From contig CM049308.1 in assembly GCA_026874595.1 (NCBI GenBank), positions 23,274,367 through 23,338,366 of the forward strand: a stretch of 64,000 bases of DNA. Direction: 5' to 3'. Source of the stretch: Sipunculus nudus. Taxonomy: Eukaryota; Annelida; Sipuncula; Golfingiida; Sipunculidae. Of the stretch, positions 1-11,846 are shown in pieces. The position numbers and the translations under genes are program-made. Position 1 is the stretch's first letter. Every line of letters begins with the position of its first letter. The notes below the pieces were generated by a model. That model saw only the letters and a list, made by a program, of their open reading frames with translations. It ran no database searches and was not told where the DNA came from.

Positions 1-1040
1 CAAGGCCTCTTCTGTCAGGCAGTTATTGAGTGATCTAGTAAAAAGTAGCAAAGTTGCTACCAGACCTTCGGCCAGGCAGCTTGATCTTAAATCAATAGCA
101 CGTGTTACCCCGAGAACAGAGCTATTTATCAAAAGTACATTTGTCTGGAGAACTTTGGCTTAGGGAGCATTACATCTGAGAAAATAAAGACTTCTAGGGA
201 GGGGTGGAAGTCATAATATATCAATAAGTACTTATTTATTATGCACTTTTTATATTTTTCTCATAACTATGTTTGTAACTAGAATTGAGTGTATTCACAA
301 TTTTAGAATTTGCATGAAATATGCATATAATTATAGTTATGTGTACTGTATCTGTTGATCCCCTGCAGTCTGATCACAGTTATACATGCAGGTTTAACTG
401 CATTAGTAGTGTTTATTGTTGAGTTTTGACTCATTTGTAACCCATATCCCACATTCTCAAATTATACTACTAAAATTGTCATGTCTGTTTTTTGTCCCAG
501 AAAATCCACAGAAATGGGCCATGACAGTGGGCCAGTTTTCTATCAGCATCAGTCAGATGCCCAAACTTCTAGAATACACACCAATTTGGCCCTTCCACTT
601 GCACACAATTGAATTCCTGGCGGCATCACATCAGAGGTCTGTCGCACGACATCACACTGCTCTTCACCTCGCCATTGCTGACCTTCATCTTGGTCCATTA
701 CTACAAAGACATAAATAACTGGTTCTGTATCGACAACCAGATATTGCTATCTTATGGGGAGCTTGCTACCATACAGGACTGGGGACACACTATGTGGCAG
801 TATACTTACTCATCCTCTGCAATGGGACCAAATGGGTCCATATTTTCTAGTTGAATCTAAAGGCCTGCATACACAGTGCAACTTGTCTCAGAACACACTT
901 GTTCTGCGGTATGTTGCACCCTTTATGGGGTAATGATGCAGGTTTTCACAATTTGCTTGACAAGTCGTTTCAAGAAACGTTTCTTTTTCCTGAGACATGT
1001 CATGTGACATCAGGCCCTGCCTTGGGAATCTTGGGGCAAA
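1..1040. other. Unique AT-rich DNA, no gene recognised
   Basis: Open frames here are at most 100 codons, overlap one another in different frames and resemble no protein I know. I see no splice-bounded exon, no tandem repeat and no terminal repeats. The segment around 520-1020 is somewhat less AT-rich than the flanks, which is the only compositional feature. Confidence 0.5.
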
Positions 1041-1165
1041 CAGAATGATTGCTCATGTTATTCTGTGATCATGTGACCTTCAAAGGTCTAACTTTGAGAC
1101 AGGAAACTATTTAAAATGGGTTCATGACCTTTACTTGGAGAGTGACCTTGACCTTGATGTATTCC
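1041..1165. promoter_or_regulatory. Cluster of TGACCTT half-sites
   Basis: Within about 85 bases there are several TGACCTT cores: one at 1074 facing AAGGTC on the other side of a 2-base gap, one near 1124, and an overlapping direct pair TGACCTTGACCTTGA at 1143-1157. TCAAGGTCA, the reverse of TGACCTTGA, is the classic monomer site of ERR/SF-1 type nuclear receptors. The same motif recurs in element D near 23 kb, so this may be a worn fragment of a mobile repeat rather than a selected enhancer. Confidence 0.35.
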
Positions 1166-1885
1166 TTAAAATGGTCCCACAAGATTTAATCCTATCCTAA
1201 ATTAAGTACATTTCTACACTTATCAATAGACCTCTTTCATCGTAATTTAAATAAATAAGAACATAATTTTATAAGTCACCCATAGGATACAGATTGTGAA
1301 ATTTTCTAGTTCAGTCCAAATCATGGGTTTTCTGGACCATAGCTTATTCAGGTAATGTCATTCATGCCTTATATTTCGTGTGTTTAGCGTTACTTCGTGC
1401 CGACAAATGTGATTTTCCCAGTGTATTCTGGTCATTTTTTATGGCAGTCATGTTTGTTCAACAGCGAAGGGGCAGACCGTTTATAGGAGACAGGCAAGCC
1501 CAAGTAAACAAGGTATCCGTCATGGAGTACCACGTAAAAATTTATCAGCACTTACTGATATGATCCTGCCAAATCATCTCCAATATTTGATTGGTGCAGA
1601 AAAGTGCATGTCAACATGGACAAAATATCATCATAGTTTTTCCACCTGAGTTTTAATCAAGTGATGCTGATGCTGTGACACAGTAGCATACCTCATGATT
1701 TACCACGGCTAACACAGCATTTAGGGGAGTATCCATGGGGATGCCACAGGGATCCAGGCTCCCAACCCAAATCTAGATTACTAAATGCTAGGAAAAACAT
1801 AACATGAAAATAATTTATTAAAAAAAACATGATGATATCAGTCAATTTCTTTACTATACACTTCCATCTGCAGTAATGTATCTGC
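1166..1885. other. Unique DNA, no gene recognised
   Basis: No repeat or exon can be supported. The open frames (61 codons on plus at 1378, 65 on minus at 1693-1890) show no recognisable domain. Confidence 0.45.
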
Positions 1886-2155
1886 TGCATTGTATGTCAA
1901 GGTTCTCTGGGCCGGAACACCAGGGTGCACTGTTGTATACCCTGCATGAGCACAGAACTGTGATCAGAGCACTGATCACTGAGTGTGGTATTGCATTTTT
2001 GCATCCAGCCCCAATTTTAAACATGTGACACGCATTCTTGTTGGTCTTATAACCTCTGTTCTTGCATTGAGAGCCAAGATCAGACCAATGAGTGCTTGTG
2101 TCATGGTGTATTCAAACAACGTTTACATGAAAGGATGTTGGGATGATTGCTGCAT
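1886..2155 (+). repeat. Dispersed repeat family F, copy 1 (fold-back)
   Basis: The stretch starting near CAAGGTTCTCTGGGC matches two other places in the window: 11478-11765 (nearly full length) and 25500-25620 (front part only). Shared blocks include AATTTTAAACATGTGACAC and TTGTTGGTCT. The back half contains an inverted repeat with arms at 2027-2047 and 2082-2102, and the corresponding arms also exist in copy 2, so the hairpin belongs to the family. No open frame is shared between copies. The class is uncertain; the third copy is preceded by a tRNA-like head, which would make it a SINE. Confidence 0.6.
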
Positions 2156-2860
2156 TTAAGAGCTGCAGGAAGATTGTAATTATTATTTGATATTATTAAA
2201 TTTTTAGGTACAGTAATAGTAATAAGCTGATCCGGTAAAGTAGATATATATGTTTACGTCTCAGGAAGAATATTATGATTATAAGCAATAACCAAATTCA
2301 GGATCAAATCAAATTAAAAATTAACCCAAATGAATCAAAGAACACAATGTTTCATATGCTTTAGAACTTTGGTCTTATTTGGAAGATTTGTACCAGAGAA
2401 GGGTTTGTAAACCTGCATCTGTATAAAAAGTGTATATGATTGCATGAGAAGAAAAAATTACTAGTATTAAGTAAAAATTTAAAAAAAATAATGTTAATAT
2501 GTATTTTGGTTTAACTTATGTTTTCCTAGCATTTGAAGAAAGTCAGAATTTTCAAGTCTTGACTTTGATCTAAGGGCCATATTTGTTTGAAATTTGAAAT
2601 TCTGATTTTGGAATAGAGCACCATAATCTTCCAAATGAATGCAATATTTAAATTGTTTTTGTGACAGTGTAATGATAATTAAGAACCACCGATACTGTGA
2701 TTGCAGTTTCAGATGGGAAAAACTGAATTTTCTCTTGCAGAAAAAAATTTCAGAAATATTAATTTTAATAGCGATTTATATGTTCCATGGAACCTGCCTA
2801 ATTCAGGAGATTTCACTAATATCTACAAGCAACCAATGGTATTTTTTTCATGGTTTTATT
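2156..2860. other. AT-rich DNA, no gene recognised
   Basis: Mostly low-complexity AT-rich sequence. The 82-codon plus-strand frame at 2639-2887 runs into the 5' end of element A and resembles no protein I know. Confidence 0.45.
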
Positions 2861-2903
2861 AGCTCAGCTGACTTTCAGTCATGCTGAGCTATAGCGATCA
2901 CTC

Positions 2904-2982
2904 TTTGTCCGTCGTCCGTCTGTCCGTCTGTCCGTCTGTCTGTCCGTCTGTCTGTCTGTCTGCCCGTCTGTCCGTCTGTCCG
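2904..2982 (+). repeat. GTCC/GTCT tetranucleotide microsatellite in element A
   Basis: Imperfect repetition of GTCCGTCT and GTCT units directly after the 5' hairpin. The same position in the other copies (about 13789-13823 and 28237-28282) holds GTCC-rich repeats of different length, so the tract is a fixed part of the family that varies in length between copies. Confidence 0.85.
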
Positions 2983-4477
2983 TTAACCTGGCACAAATCG
3001 TAAAGACTGGACTTAGAATCTTGTAACTTTAAATTCTGAGAGGTCAATGAAAAATCTCCTTGGAAACCAGAAATTAGGTCTCTGTTACCCATATCCTTCG
3101 AGCTATTGGGCACCAAAGTACCCCCCAGAATAGTCAAAATTTTAATACAAAAACTTTAATATCTCATTAACTACATCACTGATGGTCATGATTTTTGGCA
3201 TACATATTTATCATGAGATGTTTCATCAGTTCCTGCAGATTGGTGGCACCACCTGTATTTTTAGATTTTTTACGAATTTTTTTCTCTATTTTTGAGACCT
3301 TTAAAAATGTGAACAACTGTTAACAGGGCACAAATCGTAAAGACTGGACCTAAAATCTTCATTCTTGACACAGTGAGAGACCTATGATAAGTCTCCATGG
3401 AAACAAGAAATTAGGTCTCTGTTACCCAAATCCTTTGAGCTATGGGGCCCCAAAGTACCCCCCAGAATAGTGAAAAATTTCATACAAAAACTACAATATC
3501 TCATTAAGTACATCACTGATGGTCATGATTTTTGGCATACATATTGATCATGAGATGTTTCATCAGTTTCTGCAGACTGGTGGCGCCACCTGTATTTTTC
3601 GATTCTTTACGAATTGTTTTTTCTGTTTTTGAGGTCTTTAAAAATGTGGACATCTGTTAACAGGGCACAAATCGTTAAGACTGGACCTAGAATCTTCATT
3701 CTTGACACAGTGAGAGACCTATGAAAAGTCTCCATGGAAACCTGAAATAAGGTCTCCGTTACCCATATCATTTGAGCTGTGGGGCTCCCAAATACCCCCC
3801 AGAATAATGGAAAATTTGATTTAAAAAAACTGCAACATCTCAATAACTACAATACAGATGATCATGATTTTTGGCATACATATTGATCAAGAGGTGTTCC
3901 ATCATTTCCTGCAGACTGGTGGCGCCACCTGTATTTTTTCAAATTTTTACAATTTTTTTTCTTTATTTATGAGACTTTTAAGGATGTAGTTATCTGTCAA
4001 CAAATTGTAATGACTTGACCTAGAATCTTTATTCTTGACACTTTATTCTTGTCACATTAGGGAGACTAATGAAAAGTCTCCATGGACACCTGAAATTAGG
4101 TCTCTGTTACCCATATCCTTAGAGCTATGGCACTCCAAAGTACAGCTCGGAATAATGGAACATTTGATACATAAGTTGAAGTATCTGAACAACTAATGCA
4201 GAGATCACCATAATTGTTTGCATGGATATTGATCATGGAGTGTTTCATCAGTTTTTGCAGACTGGTGGCACTACCTGTATTTGTTTGGGTTTTTTTACAG
4301 TTTTTTTCTCCATTTTTGAGACCATTAAAGATATGAACATCTGTTTACAGGGCACAATTCATAACAATTGGACCTAGAATCTTCATTCTTGATGCATAGG
4401 GAGACCCATGAAAAGTCTCCATAGAAACCTGAAATTAGGTCTCTTTTACCCATATTGTCCAAGCTGTTGTCCAAGCA

Positions 4478-4490
4478 CCCCCCCCCCCCC
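4478..4490 (+). repeat. Poly-C tract (13 bases) in an A monomer
   Basis: The monomer position that reads TACCCCCCAG in other units is expanded here to 13 C. An independent expansion at the equivalent place occurs near 14646-14657. Run length is a likely source of assembly error. Confidence 0.8.
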
Positions 4491-4534
4491 AGAATAATGG
4501 AAAATTTGTTACAAAAGCTCCAGAATCTGAACAA

Positions 4535-4966
4535 CCAATGCATGAATATATCAGGGAATATATCACATTTTGATTTTATACATAGAAAAATAAATCGGTT
4601 TGTGCACTCTGATCATGAAAACTAAAATATAATTTGACATCAAATGTATGACATAATAGATTCTGTAAGAGATGCATAATCCTGATGAAATTGTTTGGTC
4701 TATGGAACCAGAAAAGGCTGGTCAATTTATTTATGAAAAAAAAAATATTTTACCAAAACAAGCATTTACAAACATTTGCAGAAATGTCAAAAATTGTGTT
4801 TATGTATCTGTAATGTTTTAGGATATATATAAGGACTTATTTGTAAAATTTTATATTTTTCAAACATGTTAAAATAAAGTTGCTGCTTTAAATATTGATG
4901 AATTATTTCTGAATATCTTCCTATACTCAGCTCACAGTCATGATCCATGAGTCACTTGTTATTAGT
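4535..4966 (+). mobile_element. Unrelated insert inside A copy 1, with an A-like 3' end
   Basis: The monomer pattern stops near 4535 and resumes at about 4967 with TAGTTTCTGCAGACTGGTGG. The intervening 430 bases do not match the monomers, but their last part (about 4927-4966) reads CAGCTCACAGTCATGATCCA then TGAGTCACTTGTT. This is a diverged version of the 3' terminus of A itself (compare 5151-5181). The simplest reading is a second, shorter element with the same kind of 3' end that inserted into A. I could not locate a matching 5' hairpin, so its left border is uncertain. Confidence 0.5.
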
Positions 4967-5181
4967 TTCTGCAGACTGGTGGACCCACCTCTATTTTGTT
5001 TTTAAAGTTTAGGCATTTTTTCTCTATTTTTGAGATATATAAATACAGACATAATCTTTGCCTGTTGGTTAATCTGTTTGATCCTTCAGTTGAATGGTTA
5101 TATACTACCATTCAGATCATAAAATTTCCTTTTGCAAATCTCTTCCCATTCAGCTGAGCATCATGACCCATGGGTCACTTG

Positions 5182-8100
5182 TTTTTTTTTGCATGAGGAT
5201 TTGTGATGCCTTTGAATTGTAAAAGGAAAACACCAATATTGGTTTGTTTTTCCAGTAAGCACTGCTGATACCCTGATGGCCTTAAAAAAGCTTTCTTTGA
5301 AGAAAACTCTCTGGGATTGAATTCAAATACGTAGGTTGACAGTGAGTTTCAGATATCAATCTCTCTGCATGACCTTTGGTATCTTGGGCAGAGTCTGCCT
5401 AGTTCTCATCTGTTGTGTCTTTTTCAAGCTGCTACTATCCCTTGATCTGCAACTGAGATGAGCTGTCACAGCCTCGCCCGTAACAATATAAAAATGCAGA
5501 CCGCACTCATAGAGCCCAGATACATCTGCTGACCCCAGATTTGTGTGCAGATCATTTACCAAAATTAACCCATATCTTCAGACCAGCTGGTCTTAAATCA
5601 GTGACAGTATCAGATTCTATCACTAGATGTCAGCATATTTGGTAATTCCTTAATCTAGTACATCTTTATCTGGATCATTGCAGCAGTTCTCTTTCTAAAT
5701 CTCAAATACTGATGCAATATTTCTTTGAAATCCATCTTCAACCTTTTGAGATAATCTTGTTTTTAAAAAGCAGACCATATACATGCAGACAGTTATGAAG
5801 GAAATTAAAACTTCCATCTTACTGTATTGCCAGGGGTAACCGGCTGAGACTATTAACTTCTCTCATTATGTAGTAAATTACAAAAATCACAGTGTCCCAT
5901 CAAAGTTTGGTACCAATCTTTTCATTGAAAAAATTGTTGGTGTGGCCTAAGTTTTTTTTTTACATATTTCTTTTTTTTTCTAAATTAACCATCTGTGAAT
6001 CCAATGTAAGATTCTTCAGGCTGTATCACTATTTTATAAATCTGTTAATTTGTTTATGTCTGATCTAGAGCTTTACAAATCTGGTTATATACTTCTGCAA
6101 CTTAATTAAATAAAAATAAGGAGATAAACTGATGTTTCAAGTTTTTACTCATAAAAGTCATAAAAAATGTTGCACTTTTAAATAACTTCTTCACATGTGA
6201 ATATATTTTTATACTTTTCACTCAAAAAAAATTTGCATATTTTTGCCAATTAACATTCCTTTGTAAGTAAACATATTGTTTATCATGTATTGTGCTCTAA
6301 AAAGTGCTAAATATGTATGGCTTGGACCCCTCAGCTTCGCTTCTTATCACACCAGTATGTGTCATTCAAAAGGCTTTTTCATAAGCACTAACTACATGCT
6401 TTCAAATTTGTAAAAAAAAATAATTTTGATAAGAAAAATACTTTTTAAAATTTCTTTCAAAGCCATATGAATATCATCTCATTTCCTGTTGTGAAAATCA
6501 ATATTTGCAGTACTGAGTTAAACTTAGTTGATCACTCTGGTCACTTTGATGTCAGAGGCAACCCTACAGCAACCCGGTTGCTTCAGATACACAAGAAATT
6601 TATAGTTAGGAAGGGACAGAGAAGTTGTCAGACTTTGAGTACTTGATATCCACTAAGAAAATTCAAGCTGAAAGTCTGTGATTAAGATGATCATTGATGT
6701 GATGTCATGTATGGACATAGCAACAGTTTTGCACCCATTGACATTGCATGTCACAGGGTCAGCATCATCAGTGCCAAAACTGAAAATCTTTTTTGAGGAA
6801 GATTTGAGCTTTTCTAAAACAGATTCTGACTATACTTACAAGTGTTTTGTTGCTTATAAAATAACAGACCAACCTGATGTTAATATTCTAATAACTCCCA
6901 CCATGAACAAGAAGGATTTCTTTTTAATTATGCCTGCTGTTTAATCTTAGTAAAGTTCTGTTGAATATCTATTGGCAGTCAAGAGTATCATCTCCAGCAA
7001 GTTTTAAGTTACCTTAGACATAGACTTTAAGCTAATTTTGTTCGTTCACATGTTTTCCTTGTATAAACTCTCACCCCTAGCCTAATGTTGACTTGAAGGG
7101 TACTGTGCACAGCAATAATTAGAGTGAATGGCCATCTTATTGCAATTAACTGTATGACTGATGCCTGAATTCAAAGTAGGCTTTATCAGCTAAATATAAG
7201 TGGTTTCTTAGTGGTGTATTCAAAGCTACACAGGTCTAGTCAGAGCAGACTTTGTCTTCAATTAGGCTTTATTTGGTATTATTAGGATTATATTAGGATA
7301 ATATGATAGGTTGAATTAAAACTTACTTTTAAGATTTTCTTATTTTAATTTCATTATGTAAAACTAAAGTGGATATATTGTGGTTGCTTCATTTATGTGA
7401 GGCTGAAATTTTGCAATTTCTTCATTTTGAAAGTGTTGCGAGGGTTTCATTGCTGCGATTGCACCAGAATCTATGAAATCTATGAAGTACAATAATATTT
7501 ACATTTATTAAATGAAAAATAAATCCTACAATACTTCACTCATAAGCGTCAATTTTTTTACAATCATTATCGGAGTTTGCATAAGGAGGTTTGCGATACC
7601 ATTGACAGATTATGATGTTGATTAATAAACCATGTTTTCAGAGGTATGATAATGTATCCATTTGTGCAGATGCATCCTACCCTTTTGTTCATCCTAGATA
7701 AAAGTGCCACTTTTTCCTAAGGGTTTCATATTCTCGATTATATCCCATTCACGAATATTGCAAAAATTAAAAACCCTCGAAAACAAAAAGCAAACCAAAG
7801 TAATTTCTTTTCTATAAACTTGTCTCAAGCATCAAGTTATTCAAATTTATCTATTTGTTCTTATTTGAATTAAATATAGCCAGGGAGTTTGATGGCTGAG
7901 CAAGATAGCCAACTTTAAGCATGGATTTGTCAGTGTCAGTATGAAGCATAACCATAGTCCATTCAGCCTTAACTGCCTAAGCCAATTATCAGAGGAGCCA
8001 ATAAAACATATATTGTCTGATAGGTCTTTTTCCTCCGAGTCTAGGACAAATATACAGATGATGATATGAACACGGGAGACTGACGATATCATGGCTGTTG

Positions 8101-8459
8101 ATGACTCCTGGATTAAAGGCCACAATAATACAGGATTTTCTTGTCCACCACAGTGACAGGTTGTCATATCAATTGTATTCAGCAGAAATTATTTCATCCC
8201 AGAGGTCCCCATATGTTTCTGCTTTAATTGGATAATGAATGCTCACTGAAATGGGATTATAAATTAGTTGCCCTGATATATGGTATTTTAATAAGACACA
8301 ACCTTGTATTTAACCTTGTATATTAATACCAGGAATGGTTACTGAAGAGCAAAATGCAGCAAATCATTTTATTGTAGCAAAAATAGATAGTAGATTTAAA
8401 AATTTGTGCAAGTTTTAGTTAAAAATCCAATTATAAGCATTTTGGAATTATTTCAAGTG
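5182..8459. other. AT-rich DNA without a recognisable gene
   Basis: No exon-like segment can be supported. The 88-codon plus-strand frame at 6678-6944 and the 106-codon minus-strand frame at 7847-8167 have no visible domain or signal peptide and no clear splice context. Short T and A runs are scattered throughout (for example 5950-5980 and 6410-6420). Confidence 0.45.
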
Positions 8460-9000
8460 GGTAATCATCAAGTTCTGATTACTTAATTAAAATGACACAG
8501 ATCAGTTTAATCATTTGAGTTTTATGTGGTGTAAAAAAGGTCATGGGGTGATCTTCATATATGAAACAATTAACATTTTGCCTTCTCTTAACACATTGCA
8601 TCAATTATGTTCAAATAATTAACCATAGTGGCCGGAGATCCCTGCTTTGGATCCTTCTCTAAGTCTTGAGAAGTCTGAAGAAAATGAACAAATTCATTTA
8701 AAGTCAATTAGACTGATTAATTAAGCACTTATTTGACTGGAAAGGTGCAGTGACCTGTTAATGATTTAAGTACCTCTTACTCTTGCCTGGCCTTATTTAA
8801 TCCTCTAATTAAGATCAATGCTACAAAATCTTTCTTCATTGAGGTAATCCTCCATGCAAAAAAAGCCAAGGATGGTAGCCCCAGACACCTTGAGATTACA
8901 TTAATTGGCAGGAAATGGTAATTAAAATGTGTCATGAATGTGAAATGGGTAAGATGATGAGATACTTGTATGAGACTTTTAAGCATTTCTTTCAGTTAAT
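8460..9000. promoter_or_regulatory. TAAT/ATTA-dense stretch, possible homeodomain-bound element
   Basis: About 15 or more TAAT or ATTA cores lie within 540 bases, including TTAATTAA forms, a GATTAATTAAG near 8714 and two TAATCC motifs (near 8799 and 8845). TAATCC is the site type of Otx/Pitx homeodomains. The stretch is free of the repeat families found elsewhere in the window. AT-rich DNA produces such cores by chance, so this is a weak suggestion of a developmental enhancer. Confidence 0.2.
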
Positions 9001-10029
9001 GATGGATGGTCCAGAGCCCAAAGTTGATTGTTTTGCAATACCTCACTTGCAATGTCTGCCATGTTGAAGGCTGAAACAACGTTAGACATCTTAAGAATTG
9101 TCCCTGGACTTCTAAACCAACAGACAACAATAACTTAATCTCCCAACATGTTAAGGACCTCATTTTTTAACTGTGGTACAAGCTTTTGTGCAAACAGGTT
9201 GTTGGCATCACCTTAACGGTAGAGCTTTACATATGTTATCTCACAATTAATACAAAATACAATACTTTGCATATTGTGGATCATGATACAGTATACTGTG
9301 TTTTTTGCTTTTTGTTCTTGACTATTTCAAATTTGTGGTGTTTCCAAAAGGGAAATTATTGTGAAAATTGAACCTTCGTAAATAAAATGGTTATTATCTA
9401 TAGTCAGAGTAGCATATATATGTAAGCCATCCCTTCCTGTGGTAAATTTTAAAATAACAGCAAATATAAGGTTATATATAAATCAAAGACATATTATAAA
9501 AAAAAATGTCAGACATTTTATTTTATCTACCAACAGTGAAGAAGATTTTCCATACTTTTGATGTTCCCTTGGGTCATAAGTTACATATAGTTATGATTAT
9601 ACTGTGTTTATTATTGTATTGTGAAGTCACAGAAATGAAACTCTCATGAAAAAGTGAAAAAAAATTTAGATCATTAATATGAAACCAACCACAGTATATA
9701 GATTAAAATCAATGCCATTTGTTTCTCTTTTTGATTTACAGACAAACGTTCTCTCACATAATTAGAATTCTCTTTTTGATAGACAAAAAAATATCTTCTG
9801 ACATAACTTATTCCCAAACCATAGATTGCATTGCAAATATAGTTACCCAGTCAGGCAGTAAATCATCTTGTTTCTGAACAATCGTGCATGCCTTATGACA
9901 GAAAAACAGGTATTAAATGTCAGAGGTCAATTAATTTCCGTAATATTATCTAATGCCATATCATGGTATATTAGAATAGGTGTATTTGATGAAATTATGA
10001 TATTTGACTTTATATTGTCATCATGTTTC
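9001..10029. other. AT-rich DNA with a worn interspersed-repeat fragment
   Basis: The segment at about 9285-9385 (ATACTGTG, then AAAGGGAAATTATTGTGAAA and ACCTTCGTAAATAAA) resembles 38735-38805. Both look like decayed copies of one short AT-rich repeat. Nothing else is recognisable. Confidence 0.35.
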
Positions 10030-10770
10030 AGTGTGACACAGAACTACATGTTGGCACTTGTTATCTTCAGATATTTATCTTGAGGACCATTGTATTTCAG
10101 GTATTATCTTGTGAACAGTTTTCTTTGGCTATTTGTCTTGCAGACAGTTGTATTGTTGACATGCAGAACCTTTTCTTTTTTGCAGTTGTCTTTTTGATAT
10201 TTGACTTGTGGACATGCAGTTGTCTTTTTGATATTTGACTTGTGGACATGCAGTTGTCTTTTTGATATTTGACTCTATTGTGAACATGCAGTTGTCTTTT
10301 AGATATTTGAATTGTGGACATGCAGTTGTCTTTTTGATATTTGACTTGTGGACATGCAGTTGTCTTTTTGATATTTGACTTGTGGACATGCAGGTGTCTT
10401 TTTGATATTTGACTTGTGAACATGCAGGTGTCTTTTTGATATTTGACTTGTGGACATGCAGTTGTCTTTTTGATATTTGACCTGTGGACATGCAGTTGTC
10501 TTTTTTGATATTTGACTTGTGGACATGCAGGTGTCTTTTTGATATTTGACTTGTGGACATGCAGTTGTCTTTTTGATATTTGACTTGTGGACATGCAGTT
10601 GTCTTTTGGATATTTGACTTGTGGACATGCAGGTGTCTTTATGATATTTGACTTGTGGACATGCAGTTGTCTTTTTGATATTTGACTAATTGTGGACATG
10701 CAGTTGTCTTTTTAATATTTGACTTGTGGACATACACTTGTCTCTTACATATTGGAAATGTCTCAGAACT
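10030..10770 (+). repeat. 34-bp minisatellite
   Basis: A core of about 16 units spans roughly 10186-10735, with the motif TTGTCTTTTTGATATTTGAC followed by TTGTGGACATGCAG. The exact 34-bp period can be seen from GACATGC at 10211 and 10245. Units differ by single substitutions (GTTGTC/GGTGTC) and occasional indels, for example near 10275 and 10690. More degenerate units extend left to about 10035 and right to about 10770. The minus strand of the consensus has no stop codon in any frame, so overlapping open frames of 109-200 codons arise there. Because 34 is not a multiple of 3, each such frame would read as a 34-residue repeat. I treat those frames as by-products. Confidence 0.9.
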
Positions 10771-11477
10771 GCATGTTTGTCATTAAATTCCCTTTACAGT
10801 TAATCTATCATATATACCTGTTTGACTGGCTTCATACTGTTCTAAGAGAATTTTTAAGGTTTTGTGATGTTCATGTTCATACAGTGCATGACTGTTCTGT
10901 GTATGATATACCATGTGATATTTGTGGGGTGATTAACTGATATGTGGTTTCCGTGGACACATTTTATTTACATTCTTTCCTGTGGCATGTGACATTGGTT
11001 AAGTACATCCTGGTTCATATAAAGCAACAAATAAACTGTATATAGAAATACAGATTTGACACACACACTCATTACCTCTGCTCCTCACAAACTTGTTATA
11101 CACTACAGTTGTCCCAGGTCTCTTTGTGTAAGGCTCCCCCCCCAAAAAAGGTATTGTTCTCAGGCCCTGGATGCGTCAATTTTAATTCCTCACATCAAAA
11201 ATGTTTATTTTGATTTTCAATAGAAACTTACCAATTTTGAGCTCCAGCCCCTCGGACATTTCTTTCAAGAAGATACACTTTTAAATAAGATTTCCTTAAT
11301 AATGTAGAGCTTTTACCCATTTAGCAAAACAATTATTTTTTTGTCATACTTTTTCCTGCTCCTATGACATTTTCATCGAAACATATAAAAAAGGATAAAA
11401 AAAAAAAATCACCCTCGTGCACTGATTTCTGAAAAAAAGTGCCTGAGAACCATACTTTTTTTTGCTTAACCACTGCA
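10771..11477. other. Unassigned DNA between minisatellite and family F
   Basis: A short C run followed by an A run (about 11137-11150) is the only landmark. Around 11098-11120, CTACAGTTGTCCCAGG resembles the sequence just upstream of family F copy 3 (near 25475), so this may be a fragment of a longer F front end separated by an insertion. Confidence 0.35.
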
Positions 11478-11765
11478 TTGTATGGCAAGATTCTCTGGGT
11501 TTGACCACCTGGGTGGGTACAGAGCAAAGAAGGGAGATTAAAACAATGATTGTGGTATCACATTGTGCACCCAGCTCCAAATTTTAAACATGTGACACCT
11601 GTTCGTGTTGGTCTGAATAGATATAACACTGGTACTGGCATGGGGCAAAGAATCAGACCAACAAGAGCTGGTGTCTGGGTGTAATCAGCAGGGGTTACAT
11701 GAAAAGAGATCTGCATGGGGCTTAACCACAGTATAACCGCTGTGTGAGGAGAATACTTATTACCT
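11478..11765 (+). repeat. Dispersed repeat family F, copy 2 (best preserved hairpin)
   Basis: Begins near TATGGCAAGATTCTCTGGG and shares blocks with 1886-2155 and 25500-25620. The internal inverted repeat is strong: arms at 11594-11616 and 11653-11675 are complementary at about 20 of 23 positions around a 36-base loop. The 64-78 codon minus-strand frames here are not shared with the other copies and I do not consider them genes. Confidence 0.65.
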
Positions 11766-11846
11766 AGTATAACATACATTGAGACCATGGACACACATAA
11801 AAAATATATGTCATAATGATATTGTAAGTTTGTTTTTTTGCAAGCA

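Larger units (their letters stand above)
2861..5181 (+). mobile_element. Element A copy 1, hairpin-ended, with tandem monomers
   Basis: The 5' end is AGCTCAGCTGAC followed after a short loop by its near-complement ending CTGAGCTATAG, which makes a terminal hairpin. Next come a GTCC/GTCT tetranucleotide tract (2904-2982) and about five monomers of roughly 338 bp. They can be counted from the motif 'TTAACAGGGCACAAATCGTA' and its variants at 2983, 3319, 3657, about 3996 and 4343. The 3' end carries CAGCTGAGC (5151-5159), an inverted copy of the 5' end, then the perfect palindrome TGACCCATGGGTCA (5164-5177) and a CTTG terminus followed by nine T. This design (terminal hairpin, microsatellite, tandem core, subterminal inverted repeat, T-rich target) is that of bivalve 'pearl' and HINE/DINE-1 elements. 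No transposase is encoded, so it is non-autonomous. Confidence 0.75.

Noticed and set aside
2898-3137. Threonine/glutamine/arginine/aspartate repeat protein on the minus strand
   Set aside because: It is the GTCC/GTCT microsatellite of element A in translation.
6678-6944. 88-codon frame as a small gene
   Set aside because: Length is compatible with chance in this much sequence, and no motif is recognisable.
10097-10699. A 200-codon minus-strand frame as a repeat-protein gene
   Set aside because: The 34-bp minisatellite has no stop codon on that strand in any frame, so length is no evidence of selection; all three frames are open.
10186-10735. Possible CRISPR array (regular 34-bp repeats)
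   Set aside because: The units are directly contiguous with no unique spacers, and the context is animal DNA.
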